From assembly GCF_008000755.1 (NCBI RefSeq), contig NZ_CP041690.1, positions 4,242,001 to 4,306,000 on the forward strand: a stretch of DNA of 64,000 nucleotides, in the 5' to 3' direction. The DNA comes from Youhaiella tibetensis. Its GTDB lineage: Bacteria > Pseudomonadota > Alphaproteobacteria > Rhizobiales > Devosiaceae. Numbering within the stretch: position 1 is the stretch's first letter; every line of letters starts with the position of its first letter. The position numbers were made by a program, and so were the translations under genes. A model generated the notes under the pieces. That model saw only the letters and a program-made list of their open reading frames with translations, made no database searches and was not told the origin of the DNA. This document shows, piece by piece, positions 1 through 8,010 of the stretch.

Positions 1-289
1 CGGCCAGCGCCTCGGCATCGGGCAGGCCCAGCAGGCGATCGACGACGAGGAGCCGGCGGCCATCCCAGCGGCAGTCGGCGCGGATCGATTCGAAGCTGCA
101 GGCGACCGAAACGCCGGCCGCGTGGCAGACCGCGCCCTCATCGATCAATTCGAGCAGACCGCCATTGCGATCGCAGCGGTTCTCGAAATTGCCCGACGAG
201 AGGAGGGTCGACTGAGTTCCCGCCAGGGCGGCGGTGGAAAGACCGGCCGACAGCACGCCGGCGAGAGCGACAAGAGAGAGGATACGCAT
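1..289 (-). CDS. secreted cysteine-containing protein, partial
   Basis: On the minus strand an ATG at 289 opens a frame that runs off the left edge, so only about 96 N-terminal residues are visible. They begin MRILSLVALAGVLSAG, a typical Sec signal peptide with an ALA-G cleavage site near residue 23, so the protein is probably periplasmic. The mature part has four cysteines (C39, C55, C64, C73) spaced as if for two disulfides. I do not recognise the family and cannot give a function. It is divergent from the Nudix gene, with 177 bp between the two starts. Confidence 0.6.
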   Translation of the reverse strand, partial: MRILSLVALAGVLSAGLSTAALAGTQSTLLSSGNFENRCDRNGGLLELIDEGAVCHAAGVSVACSFESIRADCRWDGRRLLVVDRLLGLPDAEALA

Positions 290-466
290 TCAGGTGTTCT
301 CCATTTTCCTCGGCGATCCGCCTGGACCGCCTGCAATGGAGCGCCCTGATAAGGACCGCCCGCCCAATCCGCCCTGAACCGGTCGTTTAACCGTGGTTCA
401 GCTTGCCCTGTTGTATCGGCGCGCTTTTGGGACTACCTCGCGCGGGAGTTCAAGCTGGAGCCGGCC

Positions 467-1045
467 GTGTCCGAAAACGTCAAGATCCTCTCCCGATCCA
501 TGCTGGCCAAGGGCTGGGGAACGCTGAGCGAAACGCATCTGGAAATGCGGCGCCGCGACGGCACCTGGCAGGCGATGACGCGCGAAACCTACGACCACGG
601 CAACGCCGCCGCGGTGCTTCTGTGCAACCCGCAGGCCGGCAATGTCGTCCTCACCCGCCAGTTCCGCTACCCGGTGCTGCACAATGGCGACCCGGCCTGG
701 TTGCTCGAAGTCTGCGCGGGCCTGCTCGACGGGGACACTCCCGAAACCTGCGCCCGGCGCGAATCGGAAGAAGAGACCGGCTATCGCCCCACCGCCCTCA
801 TCCACGCCTTCGTTGCCTATGCCAGCCCCGGCTCGGTGACCGAAAAGCTCGACTGCTTCATCGGGCTCTACGACGAAGGCTCACGCGTCAATGACGGGGG
901 CGGCCTCCATCACGAGGGCGAGGACATCGAGGTGATCGAGATGGCCTTCGAGGAAGCGTTCGGCCTGATCGCGAGCGGGGAGATCATCGACGCCAAGACC
1001 ATCATGCTGCTCCAGCACGCCGCGCTCTCCAAGATCTTCGGCTAG
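467..1045 (+). CDS. nudK: Nudix hydrolase, GDP-mannose pyrophosphatase (NudK) type
   Basis: 192 residues, the usual length for the NudK/YffH branch, whose members hydrolyse nucleotide-sugar or ADP-ribose type pyrophosphates. The Nudix box spans about residues 85-106: a GLLDGD lead-in, then R98-E99-x2-E102-E103-x-G105, the metal-binding REx2EExG core. The box has the two-residue-shifted spacing of NudK (D instead of the first E). The start is GTG at 467, preceded by GGAG at a spacing of 6. The exact substrate is inferred from the family. The stop overlaps the converging DUF1737 gene by 4 bp. Confidence 0.85.
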   Translation: MSENVKILSRSMLAKGWGTLSETHLEMRRRDGTWQAMTRETYDHGNAAAVLLCNPQAGNVVLTRQFRYPVLHNGDPAWLLEVCAGLLDGDTPETCARRESEEETGYRPTALIHAFVAYASPGSVTEKLDCFIGLYDEGSRVNDGGGLHHEGEDIEVIEMAFEEAFGLIASGEIIDAKTIMLLQHAALSKIFG

Positions 1046-1251
1046 ACGTAGTCGACCAGCTTCTTGTCCGGATCGTAGGGCTGCTCGCTCACCTGCTTGG
1101 TGACGGCCTGCCCGCAGCGCATCTTCATGGTGGCGCCGTCGAACGCGTAGGAGGGCGATCCGTGGAGGGTCCAGCCCTCCGAAAGCGCCTTGGTTACCTT
1201 GTGGCAGAAGGCCGAATCGTCTTCCCCGGTCAAGAAACGATAAATCTGCAT
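1042..1251 (-). CDS. DUF1737 domain protein
   Basis: A 69-residue protein starting MQIYRFLTGEDDSAFCHKV. The pattern 'YRFLTGxDDxxFCxxV..AL..GW.LxGSP' is that of DUF1737, a small cytoplasmic family of unknown function, usually 60-75 residues. The ATG at 1251 was chosen because the family begins directly with this motif; upstream in-frame ATGs at 1266 and 1353 would add unrelated residues. It is divergent from the carbonic anhydrase gene and converges on the Nudix gene. Confidence 0.75.
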   Translation of the reverse strand: MQIYRFLTGEDDSAFCHKVTKALSEGWTLHGSPSYAFDGATMKMRCGQAVTKQVSEQPYDPDKKLVDYV

Positions 1252-1324
1252 CGCTATCCCTTGCATTTCGCCTATGTGGCGATTGCTGTTGATCCGGCGG
1301 TTACTTACCGCTAATTCAACCGTC

Positions 1325-1966
1325 ATGCATCGTTTTCCCGCGTTTCTGCTCAACGGCTATTCCAACTTCATGTCGGGCCGCTATGCCCGCGAGGAAGAGC
1401 GCTATCGTGACCTGGCCAAGGAAGGCCAGAGCCCCACGGCCATGATCATCGCCTGCTGCGACAGCCGCGCAGCCCCCGAGACGATCTTCGACAGCGGGCC
1501 GGGCGAATTGTTCGTCCTGCGCAACATCGCCAACCTGGTGCCGACCTACCAGCCGGACGCCAACCTGCACGGCACCTCGGCGGCCATCGAGTTCGCGGTC
1601 AAGCAGCTCGAGATCAAGGACCTGATCGTGATGGGCCATGGCCGGTGCGGCGGTATCCATGCCGCGCTGAACCTGGATAGCGCCGCCATCAAGCAGTTCG
1701 ACTTCGTGGGCAATTGGGTGAGCCTGCTCAACCCCGTGGCCGACCAGGTCAACAAGAACTCCTGGATGACCGAAGGAGAGCGCCGCACCGCGCTCGAGCG
1801 CATCTCGATCCGCCATTCGATCGGAAACCTGCGCACCTTCCCCTTCATCAAGGCCCTCGAGGACGAGGGGCGCCTGGCTCTGCACGGCGCCTGGTTCGAC
1901 ATTTCGACCGGCGAATTGTGGCTCATGGACCCCGATACCGGCGATTTCGACCGGCCCGAAATTTAA
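1325..1966 (+). CDS. can: beta-class carbonic anhydrase
   Basis: 213 residues. It interconverts CO2 and bicarbonate, supplying bicarbonate for biosynthetic carboxylations. The beta-class signature is complete: C44-x-D46-x-R48 (in ACCDSRAAPE), and H105-x2-C108 (in MGHGRCGG), giving the Cys-His-Cys zinc site and the Asp-Arg dyad. The start is ATG at 1325 (MHRFPAFLLNGYSNF); an in-frame ATG at 1274 would add 17 residues that overlap the divergent promoter region. Monocistronic by context. Confidence 0.93.
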   Translation: MHRFPAFLLNGYSNFMSGRYAREEERYRDLAKEGQSPTAMIIACCDSRAAPETIFDSGPGELFVLRNIANLVPTYQPDANLHGTSAAIEFAVKQLEIKDLIVMGHGRCGGIHAALNLDSAAIKQFDFVGNWVSLLNPVADQVNKNSWMTEGERRTALERISIRHSIGNLRTFPFIKALEDEGRLALHGAWFDISTGELWLMDPDTGDFDRPEI

Positions 1967-2122
1967 CGGCGCCGCTAAGGTTCCAGCACTTTTTGTTGAT
2001 TTGCATAGGGCAACTCCCCTGCAATGGGGACGTTCATCGGCTGTGGTCGAAAACGACCGCCCCGCAGGCCGGATCCTCCCCCTGGCCGGCGGCTTCAAAT
2101 GCAAAAACAAAAGGTTAGAGCC

Positions 2123-2431
2123 ATGAACAAGATCATGCTGACGACAGCGGCAGCCCTCGTGCTCAGTGCTGGTGCCGCCCTTGCTCAGACTACGCCCGAT
2201 TTCGCTACCACCGACGGCGACAAGAGCGGTGAGGTCTCCTGGGAAGAGCTGCACGTGCAGTACCCGCAGGTGACCGAGGAAGAATTCAAGAACGCCGACG
2301 CCGACAACAGCGGCGGCCTGAACGAAGAAGAATTCGTCAAGGTTGCCACCCCGGGCACCGGCTCGCTGACCTCGGACACCCCCAAGGATGGCGAGAGCCA
2401 GAACGAGGCGACCACCCCGCCGGCCCAGTAA
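2123..2431 (+). CDS. secreted EF-hand calcium-binding protein (A)
   Basis: 102 residues with a cleavable signal peptide (cut after ALA at about residue 21). It has two canonical EF-hand loops: residues 31-42 (D31, D33, S35, G36, E42) and 59-70 (D59, D61, S63, G64, E70). The tail (about 75-102) is rich in T, S, P and E and likely disordered. The ATG at 2123 is chosen because the signal peptide starts there; upstream in-frame residues are of unrelated composition. It is followed by a strong terminator (2457-2487) and by a second EF-hand gene with its own leader. Role unknown; calcium binding in the periplasm is inferred from the loops. Confidence 0.8.
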   Translation: MNKIMLTTAAALVLSAGAALAQTTPDFATTDGDKSGEVSWEELHVQYPQVTEEEFKNADADNSGGLNEEEFVKVATPGTGSLTSDTPKDGESQNEATTPPAQ

Positions 2432-2456
2432 CGCCGGTCAAAGGCCTTTCATTTCG

Positions 2457-2487
2457 GAAGCCGCGCCCACCGCGCGCGGCTTCTTTT
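2457..2487 (+). terminator. Rho-independent terminator of EF-hand gene A
   Basis: A perfect 10-bp stem (2457-2466 with 2474-2483), a 7-nt loop, then a TTTT run at 2484-2487, 25 bp after the stop. Confidence 0.85.
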
Positions 2488-2851
2488 CGTTGTCGCGCCC
2501 CCGCGCTCCAGTCACGCCTCGCAGCGCTTTCAGGCTCACGCTGCCGTGATTGCCTTGTTACTGCCGCTTCTTGGAAAGGCCAGCGCCACACCCTCTCTCA
2601 ACGCGCGCGATTTGTGCTGCACAAAAGGCGTTATCAGCCGAATTATTTGGCATAACTATCTGGAATAACTGATTATTCTAGTTCGAGCGCCAGCCACGAA
2701 AACATCCGAATCTTTTCCCGATTCCGCCGCGATTTCTGCCTTTGGCAGTCACAATCCCCGATCACGATTTCAATCACGGTTCGCAGGGAGCGACCGTCAG
2801 CTGCGTCGATGGACGGGGCTGCTTATAACCAAAAACACAGGGACTATTCCC
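2488..2851. other. AT-richer intergenic leader between the two EF-hand genes
   Basis: 364 bp without a credible gene. The middle (about 2615-2690) is clearly AT-richer than the surroundings and should hold the promoter of the second EF-hand gene. A near-perfect 13-bp palindrome TTGTGCTGCACAA lies at about 2611-2623. No other element is recognised. Confidence 0.5.
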
Positions 2852-3091
2852 ATGAAGAAGATCCTCATCTCGGTTGCTGCTCTGGCTCTCGCTACCTCGG
2901 GTGCCTTCGCTCAGAACACCGTCGACATCACGACCGTCGATACCGATGGCAATGGCACGGTTTCCCTCGCCGAAGCCCAGGCTGTCTGGAAGGATCTGAC
3001 CGAAGACGCATTCAAGGCCGCCGACGCCGATGGCTCGGGCGAGCTCTCCGCTGAAGAGCTGGCCAGCCTGCCGGCCCCGGCTGCTCAGTAA
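2852..3091 (+). CDS. secreted EF-hand calcium-binding protein (B)
   Basis: 79 residues: signal peptide (MKKILISVAALALATSGAFA, cut at about residue 20), then two EF-hand loops at 30-41 (D30, D32, N34, G35, E41) and 58-69 (D58, D60, S62, G63, E69). Similar in build to the protein encoded at 2123-2431 but without its acidic tail, so the two look like a tandem duplication that has diverged. A purine-rich GGGACTATTCCC sequence precedes the ATG. A terminator follows at 3113-3141. Function unknown beyond probable periplasmic Ca2+ binding. Confidence 0.8.
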   Translation: MKKILISVAALALATSGAFAQNTVDITTVDTDGNGTVSLAEAQAVWKDLTEDAFKAADADGSGELSAEELASLPAPAAQ

Positions 3092-3112
3092 GCTTGTCAG
3101 CCGACTAGCAAT

Positions 3113-3141
3113 GAGGCCGCTCCTCCGGGGCGGCTTCTTTT
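3113..3141 (+). terminator. Rho-independent terminator of EF-hand gene B
   Basis: An 11-bp stem containing two G.T pairs (3113-3123 with 3127-3137), a 3-nt loop, then TTTT at 3138-3141. The T run touches the stop codon of the converging eamA-like gene. Confidence 0.75.
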
Positions 3142-4021
3142 ATTGGGCGGGTGCGAGCCGGCGCAGCATCCTGGGCCCGAAGACGTTGAGCAGCAGCCCG
3201 GCAAAGACCAGCCCGCTCCCCAGCACCTCGATGAGGCTGAGCGGCTCGCCCAGGATCGCCACCGCGCTCGCCATCCCCACGATCGGCACCAGCAGCGAGA
3301 ACGGCGCCACCACGCTCGCCGGATAGCGTCCGAGCAGGTAGCTCCAGAGCCCATAGCCCATGAGCGTGGCGCAGTAGCCCAGGAACGCGATGGAGCCGAC
3401 GGTGCGCAGGCTCATATGGGTGAGCCCTGCCATCATGGCGTCCGGTCCTTCGAGAAGGAGGGAGAGCGCCAGGAGCGGCAATGGCGGCACCAGGCTCCCC
3501 CAGACCACGAAGGCGAACATGTCGACCTTGCCGGCCTTTTTGGTGGCGATATTTGAAACGCCCCAGAAAAAGGCGGCGCCCACCGTCATCAGCAGCGGCA
3601 CCAGCGCCGCCCCTTCGAGCCGCTCGAGCGCGATGACCCCGATGCCGGCAAAGGCAATGACAGCGCCGGCCAGCTGCGGCACGCCCGGACGCTCGCCCAG
3701 GAACAGCACCGCCAGCGCAATGGTGAAGAAGGCCTGGACCTGCATGACCAGCGAGGAGAGCCCCGCGGGCATGCCGAGGTGGACGGCCGAGAACAGCAGC
3801 CCGAACTGCAGCACGCCCACCGCCAGGCCATAGACCAGCAGCACCGGCAGCGCCACCTTGGGCGGCTTGACCAGCAACACCGCCGGAAAGGCAGCCGCGA
3901 GGTAACGCAGCGCCGTCAGCAGCAGCGGCGGCATCTCCTCCACGCCCCATTTGATCGCCACGAAATTGAGCCCCCAGATGACGACGACGAAGAGGGCGAG
4001 CAGGATGTCGCGCGCAGACAT
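3140..4021 (-). CDS. eamA: EamA-type DMT exporter (O-acetylserine/cysteine type)
   Basis: 293 residues with about ten hydrophobic segments in two EamA repeats. Its sequence follows E. coli EamA closely: 'VVxWGLNFVxIKxG...MPPLLL' near the N-terminus, 'GMPAGLxSLVxQxQAFFTI' in the middle and 'LLGRY...VAPxSLLVPxVGxAS' near the end. The family exports cysteine pathway metabolites from the cytoplasm; the true substrate here is inferred. The start is ATG at 4021 (MSARDILLALFVV), where the homology begins; the in-frame ATG at 4057 is less likely as it lies in the asd terminator. Confidence 0.85.
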   Translation of the reverse strand: MSARDILLALFVVVIWGLNFVAIKWGVEEMPPLLLTALRYLAAAFPAVLLVKPPKVALPVLLVYGLAVGVLQFGLLFSAVHLGMPAGLSSLVMQVQAFFTIALAVLFLGERPGVPQLAGAVIAFAGIGVIALERLEGAALVPLLMTVGAAFFWGVSNIATKKAGKVDMFAFVVWGSLVPPLPLLALSLLLEGPDAMMAGLTHMSLRTVGSIAFLGYCATLMGYGLWSYLLGRYPASVVAPFSLLVPIVGMASAVAILGEPLSLIEVLGSGLVFAGLLLNVFGPRMLRRLAPAQ

Positions 4022-4048
4022 GGCGGCAGGTACCTTCACGGATGGACC

Positions 4049-4076
4049 GAAAAACAACGGGGCCCGAAGGCCCCGT
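4049..4076 (-). terminator. Rho-independent terminator of asd
   Basis: Read on the minus strand: a perfect 8-bp GC-rich stem (4069-4076 with 4057-4064) closed by a TTCG tetraloop, then a T-rich run (TGTTTTT) at about 4050-4056. It lies 24 bp after the asd stop. Confidence 0.85.
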
Positions 4077-4099
4077 CCTAGCTTTGCATCTGGCGGCGA

Positions 4100-5140
4100 T
4101 CAGGCCGCGGCCCTGGCGGCCAGCCCCCGCTCGATGAGGGTTTCGGCGATCTGGATGGCATTGAGCGCGGCGCCCTTGCGCAGGTTGTCCGAAACCACCC
4201 AGAGCACGAGCCCGTTCTCAACCGTCACGTCCTCGCGGATGCGCGAGACATAGGTGTCGTATTCGCCGACCGATTCGATGGGGGTGGCGTAGCCGCCCGC
4301 CTCGCGCTTGTCGATGACCGAGATCCCCGGCGCCTCGCGCAGGATTTCGCGGGCCTCGTCGGCCGAGATCGGGTTCTCGAATTCGAGGTTGATGGCTTCG
4401 GAGTGACCGACGAAGACCGGCACGCGCACGCAGGTGGCGGTGACCTTGATCTTGGGATCGACGATCTTCTTGGTCTCGGCCGTCATCTTCCACTCTTCCT
4501 TCGTGTAGCCGTCTTCCATGAACACATCGATGTGCGGAATGACGTTGAAGGCGATCTGCTTAGAGAACTTGGCCGGGGTCGGCGTGTCGTTGACGAAGAT
4601 GCCCTTGGTCTGGGCCCAGAGCTCGTCCATGCCTTCCTTGCCGGCGCCGGACACCGACTGGTAGGTCGAGACCACCACGCGCTTGATCTTGGCGGCATCG
4701 TGCAGCGGCTTGAGCGCCAGCACCATCTGCGCGGTCGAGCAATTGGGATTGGCGATGATGTTGTTGCGCTTGGGATTGGCGAGGAACGCGTCGAGCGCCT
4801 GCGGGTTCACTTCCGGAACCACCAGCGGCACGTCAGAGTGATAGCGCCAGTAGCTGGAGTTATCGATGACGATGGCTCCGGCCGCCCCGATCCGCGGCGC
4901 CCATTCCTTGGCGACGCTCGAGCCGGCCGACATGAAGACGAAATCGACCCCGCTGAAGTCGAAATTCTCCAGGTCCTTGCACTTGAGCACACCGTCCCCA
5001 TAGGAGACTTCGCGCCCGATCGAGCGCGAGGAGGCGAGCGCCACCACTTCGTCGGCCGGGAACTTGCGTTCGGCCAAGATATTGAGCATCTCGCGGCCCA
5101 CATTGCCTGTGGCTCCGACGACTGCAACACGATAACCCAT
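4100..5140 (-). CDS. asd: aspartate-semialdehyde dehydrogenase
   Basis: 346 residues. It reduces aspartyl phosphate to aspartate semialdehyde with NADPH, the branch point to lysine/diaminopimelate, threonine and methionine. An N-terminal Rossmann motif VVGATGNVG (residues 7-15) binds NADPH. The catalytic cysteine is C134 in NPNCSTAQM, and a conserved VFVGHSEA histidine segment lies further on. The start is ATG at 5140 (MGYRVAVVGATG); longer in-frame starts have no homology. A candidate promoter lies at 5378-5405 and a terminator at 4049-4076. Confidence 0.96.
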   Translation of the reverse strand: MGYRVAVVGATGNVGREMLNILAERKFPADEVVALASSRSIGREVSYGDGVLKCKDLENFDFSGVDFVFMSAGSSVAKEWAPRIGAAGAIVIDNSSYWRYHSDVPLVVPEVNPQALDAFLANPKRNNIIANPNCSTAQMVLALKPLHDAAKIKRVVVSTYQSVSGAGKEGMDELWAQTKGIFVNDTPTPAKFSKQIAFNVIPHIDVFMEDGYTKEEWKMTAETKKIVDPKIKVTATCVRVPVFVGHSEAINLEFENPISADEAREILREAPGISVIDKREAGGYATPIESVGEYDTYVSRIREDVTVENGLVLWVVSDNLRKGAALNAIQIAETLIERGLAARAAA

Positions 5141-5240
5141 GGGACTTCCGGTCCTTTTGCCTTGTCTTACCCCCCGCGCGGCACCGCCGCGGCCCATTAG
5201 GCTCTGCCTCTCCCCGGCGGGAGACGGCCCGGGGACAGGT

Positions 5241-5345
5241 CTAGGCGGTTTTGGTGGTTTTGGTAGTTTTCGGACGGGCGCGCAGGAAATCGCCGCGGCT
5301 TGCGCCTGCGATCGCGTTCTCCAGCATGTCGAAATTGCCGCACAT
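5241..5345 (-). CDS. possible small basic protein in the asd leader
   Basis: A 34-codon minus-strand frame starting MCGNFDMLENAIAGASRGD and ending in a Lys/Thr-rich tail (ARPKTTKTTKTA). Its third codon positions are strongly G/C, like real genes here. It begins about 26 nt after the start predicted from the promoter at 5378-5405. No Shine-Dalgarno sequence is visible, and I know no family. It could be a leader peptide, a small protein or chance. Confidence 0.25.
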   Translation of the reverse strand: MCGNFDMLENAIAGASRGDFLRARPKTTKTTKTA

Positions 5346-5377
5346 CAAAGCGAGCGTCCGTCTGATCCGTCGGGTGC

Positions 5378-5405
5378 TACATACGCTCAAATGACAAAGA
5401 GTCAA
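5378..5405 (-). promoter_or_regulatory. candidate sigma70 promoter upstream of asd
   Basis: On the minus strand, TTGACT (5405-5400), 16 bp, TATGTA (5383-5378). It would give an asd leader of about 230 nt holding the small frame at 5241-5345. Confidence 0.5.
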
Positions 5406-5473
5406 TGAACTCGCGTAGCGCCGCACCTTCTAGCACGCTTGCGCTTTGTCCGCAAAACCCGCAATGAGGCGCC

Positions 5474-6664
5474 ATGAGCCACTACGACATCGTCATTCTG
5501 GGCGCCGGCGCTGCCGGCATGATGGCCGCCATCGAGGCGGGCAAGCGCGGCCGCAAGGTGCTGATCGTCGATCACGCCGCCGATCCGGGCGAGAAGATCC
5601 GCATCTCGGGCGGCGGGCGCTGCAACTTCACCAATGTCAACGCCACCACCGCCACCGGCCGCGAGCGCTTCCTCTCGCAGAACCCCCGCTTCGCCCTCTC
5701 CGCCCTTGCCCGCTATACGCCCGAGCACTTCATCGCCCTGGTGCGCAGCTACGGCATCGCCTTCCATGAAAAGACCCTGGGCCAGCTCTTCTGCGATGGT
5801 CCCTCGACCCAGATCATCAACCTGCTGGTCCAGGAGATGGCCGGCGCCGGGGTCACGCTCAAACTGCGCTCGAGCCTCGAGCGCGCCGAAAAGACCGAAG
5901 CCGGCTTTGCCCTGGTGCTCTCGGACCAGGCGGTGAGCTGCGAAAAGCTCATCGTCGCCACGGGCGGCAAATCCATCCCCAAGATGGGCGCCACCAGCCT
6001 GGGCTACCAGCTCGCCGCCCAGTTCGGCCTGCGCGTCACCGAGACCCGCCCGGCCCTCGTGCCGCTGACCTTCGCCGAACAGGTGCTCGAGCCCCTGCGC
6101 GAACTCTCGGGCGTTTCGACCAACGCCGTGGTCTCGCACGGCAAGACCCGCTTCGAGGAAGCGCTGCTCTTTACCCATCGCGGCCTCTCCGGCCCCGCGA
6201 TCCTGCAGGTTTCGAGCTATTGGCGCGAGGGCGACGCCATCGCCATCGACCTCGTGCCCGGCCTGGACATGCTCGCCGCGCTCCGGCAGGCCCGCAAGGC
6301 GACGCCCAAGCTCGCCATCCAGACCGTGCTCGCCAGCCACCTGCCCAAGCGCCTCGCCCAGCTCATCGGCGAAGAACTCGACCTGCCCGGCATGATCGGG
6401 GATTTTTCGGACGCCAAGTTCGAAAAGGTGGTCGCTGCGGTCAAGGCCTGGACGCTCAAGCCCGTCGGCTCGGAAGGCTATCGCACCGCCGAAGTCACCC
6501 TGGGCGGCATCGACACCCGCGACCTCGATTCCAAGACCATGGAAGCGCGCCAGGTGCCCGGCCTCCATTTCATCGGCGAAGTGGTGGACGTGACCGGCTG
6601 GCTGGGCGGCTACAACTTCCAGTGGGCCTGGGCCTCCGGCTTCGCGGCCGGCCAGGCGGCCTGA
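5474..6664 (+). CDS. YhiN/BaiN-family FAD-dependent oxidoreductase
   Basis: 396 residues, the usual length for the HI0933/YhiN flavoproteins. N-terminal GAGAAGMMAAIEAG is the FAD dinucleotide-binding motif; RISGGGRCNFTN (about 39-50) and the C-terminal GEVVDVTGWLGGYNFQWAW are family hallmarks. The family is often auto-annotated as BaiN, but E. coli-type YhiN has been reported as a 23S rRNA dihydrouridine synthase (RdsA); which applies here cannot be read from sequence alone. ATG at 5474. It converges on the PagL-like gene with 3 bp between stops. Confidence 0.85.
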   Translation: MSHYDIVILGAGAAGMMAAIEAGKRGRKVLIVDHAADPGEKIRISGGGRCNFTNVNATTATGRERFLSQNPRFALSALARYTPEHFIALVRSYGIAFHEKTLGQLFCDGPSTQIINLLVQEMAGAGVTLKLRSSLERAEKTEAGFALVLSDQAVSCEKLIVATGGKSIPKMGATSLGYQLAAQFGLRVTETRPALVPLTFAEQVLEPLRELSGVSTNAVVSHGKTRFEEALLFTHRGLSGPAILQVSSYWREGDAIAIDLVPGLDMLAALRQARKATPKLAIQTVLASHLPKRLAQLIGEELDLPGMIGDFSDAKFEKVVAAVKAWTLKPVGSEGYRTAEVTLGGIDTRDLDSKTMEARQVPGLHFIGEVVDVTGWLGGYNFQWAWASGFAAGQAA

Positions 6665-6667
6665 CCC

Positions 6668-7225
6668 CTAGAACTTGAAGCCCAGCCGCAGCCCGATATT
6701 GCTCAGCCCGTCATTGTACTCGCAGTACCCGTTGTTGGACGTGTGCTCATAGGTGAGGGTCATGGTGGTATTGGCGCTGAGATTGGCCCCTAGCCCGAAC
6801 GATTCATAAAAGCCCACGCGGCACCCGAACCGGCGGTGCGGCAGGCTGGTTTCGCCCAGCGAACCGGTATTGATGGCCGCGCCGAACCCGGCTTCGAGAT
6901 AGAAGGTATCGCCCAGCGGCAATTGCCAGAGCAGGCCGGCATGGGCAATCGAATCGAGCCCCTGCATGCTCACCGTCGCCCCGATGCGCGGACGCGGCGA
7001 GCCGATCCAGCGGAAGGCATCGACTTCGGGCGAGCGGAAGATGACGTCAAAGCTGAGGTCGGTGATGCCGTTGAAGCGGTAATTCTCGGAAGTGAAGGGC
7101 AGGAAGCCGTTATAGGCGTCGTGCGACTGCACGCCCACGCGCACCTCGGACAGCCCGAAATCCTGCGCCTGCGCGGAAACGCAGCACAGGCACAGTCCCG
7201 CAAGACCGAGCCATACTCTCTTCAT
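6668..7225 (-). CDS. acyloxyacyl hydrolase / PagL-like lipid A deacylase
   Basis: 185 residues: a signal peptide (cut after AQA, about residue 20), then alternating beta strands and a terminal phenylalanine (GLRLGFKF), as in small outer-membrane barrels. The C-terminal YEHTSNNG carries the H-x-S-N motif that holds the catalytic His and Ser of PagL enzymes, which remove the 3-O acyl chain of lipid A. It lies 71 bp downstream of a paralog on the same strand, so both may share a transcript. Activity is inferred from the motif. Confidence 0.75.
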   Translation of the reverse strand: MKRVWLGLAGLCLCCVSAQAQDFGLSEVRVGVQSHDAYNGFLPFTSENYRFNGITDLSFDVIFRSPEVDAFRWIGSPRPRIGATVSMQGLDSIAHAGLLWQLPLGDTFYLEAGFGAAINTGSLGETSLPHRRFGCRVGFYESFGLGANLSANTTMTLTYEHTSNNGYCEYNDGLSNIGLRLGFKF

Positions 7226-7296
7226 ACGCCACCCTCATCGCCGACCGCATTCGGCAGGGGATAGAAGAAATCCGGCTTTTTCGCGCCGGCCGCGAT

Positions 7297-7848
7297 CTAG
7301 AACTTGAAGCCGAGCCTGACGCCGAGATTGGTCAGCCCGCGATTGTCGTCTCCACAGAGCCCCGCATGGGAGGCATGTTCGGCCGTCACCATGATCGAAG
7401 CGTTGGTGGTGAGGTTGGCGCCGACACTGACCGCTTCGTGGAACAGCACCGGGCAACCCAGGCTTCGCGCCGGGGCGACGGCATCGTGGAGCGCCCCGTT
7501 ATGGACCGCGGCGCCGAACGCACCTTCCACGAAGAAGGTTTCGCCCAGGGGCACCGTCCAGGAAAGGCCGGCATAGGCCATCGATTCGCCGCCGTTGAGA
7601 TTGACCGTCGCGCCGACATGGGGCCGCACCTGGCCCAGCCAGATGAAGCTGTCGAGCTGAGGCATGGTGAACAACGCCTCGAAATTGACGTCCTCGATGC
7701 GATTGAGATGGAAGCCGTCGCTGCCATCCACGCTATGGCCGAAAATGCCGCCACGCACCTCGACACCGCCCAGCGCCTGGGCGCTGGCGGGCGTCGCCAC
7801 GGCAAGAGTGCTCAACAACAAGAACGCTACTGAAATCGGTCGAAGCAT
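7297..7848 (-). CDS. PagL-like outer-membrane protein, divergent paralog
   Basis: 183 residues with signal peptide (cut after ASA, about residue 23) and a terminal GVRLGFKF barrel signature. It aligns end to end with the product of 6668-7225: IEDVNFEALF / ITDLSFDVIF, LGETFFVEGAFGAAVHNG / LGDTFYLEAGFGAAINTG. The catalytic segment reads EHASHAG: the His and Ser are kept but the Asn of H-x-S-N is His. It may be a deacylase with altered chemistry or a non-catalytic paralog. Confidence 0.7.
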   Translation of the reverse strand: MLRPISVAFLLLSTLAVATPASAQALGGVEVRGGIFGHSVDGSDGFHLNRIEDVNFEALFTMPQLDSFIWLGQVRPHVGATVNLNGGESMAYAGLSWTVPLGETFFVEGAFGAAVHNGALHDAVAPARSLGCPVLFHEAVSVGANLTTNASIMVTAEHASHAGLCGDDNRGLTNLGVRLGFKF

Positions 7849-7952
7849 CTTCTGCCCCAGTCATGTTGGCGTAATGAACGCATGGGTGGCCGGCCCTGTC
7901 AAACCCGACCTCCGGCCAAGCGCCTGATTTCACTCAGGGTGAGGCTTTCAGG

Positions 7953-8010
7953 TTGCTCTTCATCGGTTAATGCCGATATATGAACGTAGTTAGTTCAACA
8001 ATCATTGAAC
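7953..8010 (+). promoter_or_regulatory. promoter and palindromic operator of the LLM oxidoreductase gene
   Basis: TTGCTC (7953-7958), 18 bp, TATATG (7977-7982). Just after the expected start lies GTTCAA-N6-TTGAAC (7993-8010), a perfect inverted repeat 4 bp before the ATG. This is the right place for a repressor; the regulator is not encoded next door. Confidence 0.4.

Larger units (their letters stand above)
5141..5473. other. asd / flavoprotein divergent intergenic region
   Basis: 333 bp between divergent starts. It contains the asd promoter candidate, the small minus-strand frame at 5241-5345 and a GGTTTTGGTGGTTTTGGTAG direct-repeat stretch at about 5248-5270. I see no clear promoter for the rightward gene. 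Confidence 0.5.
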
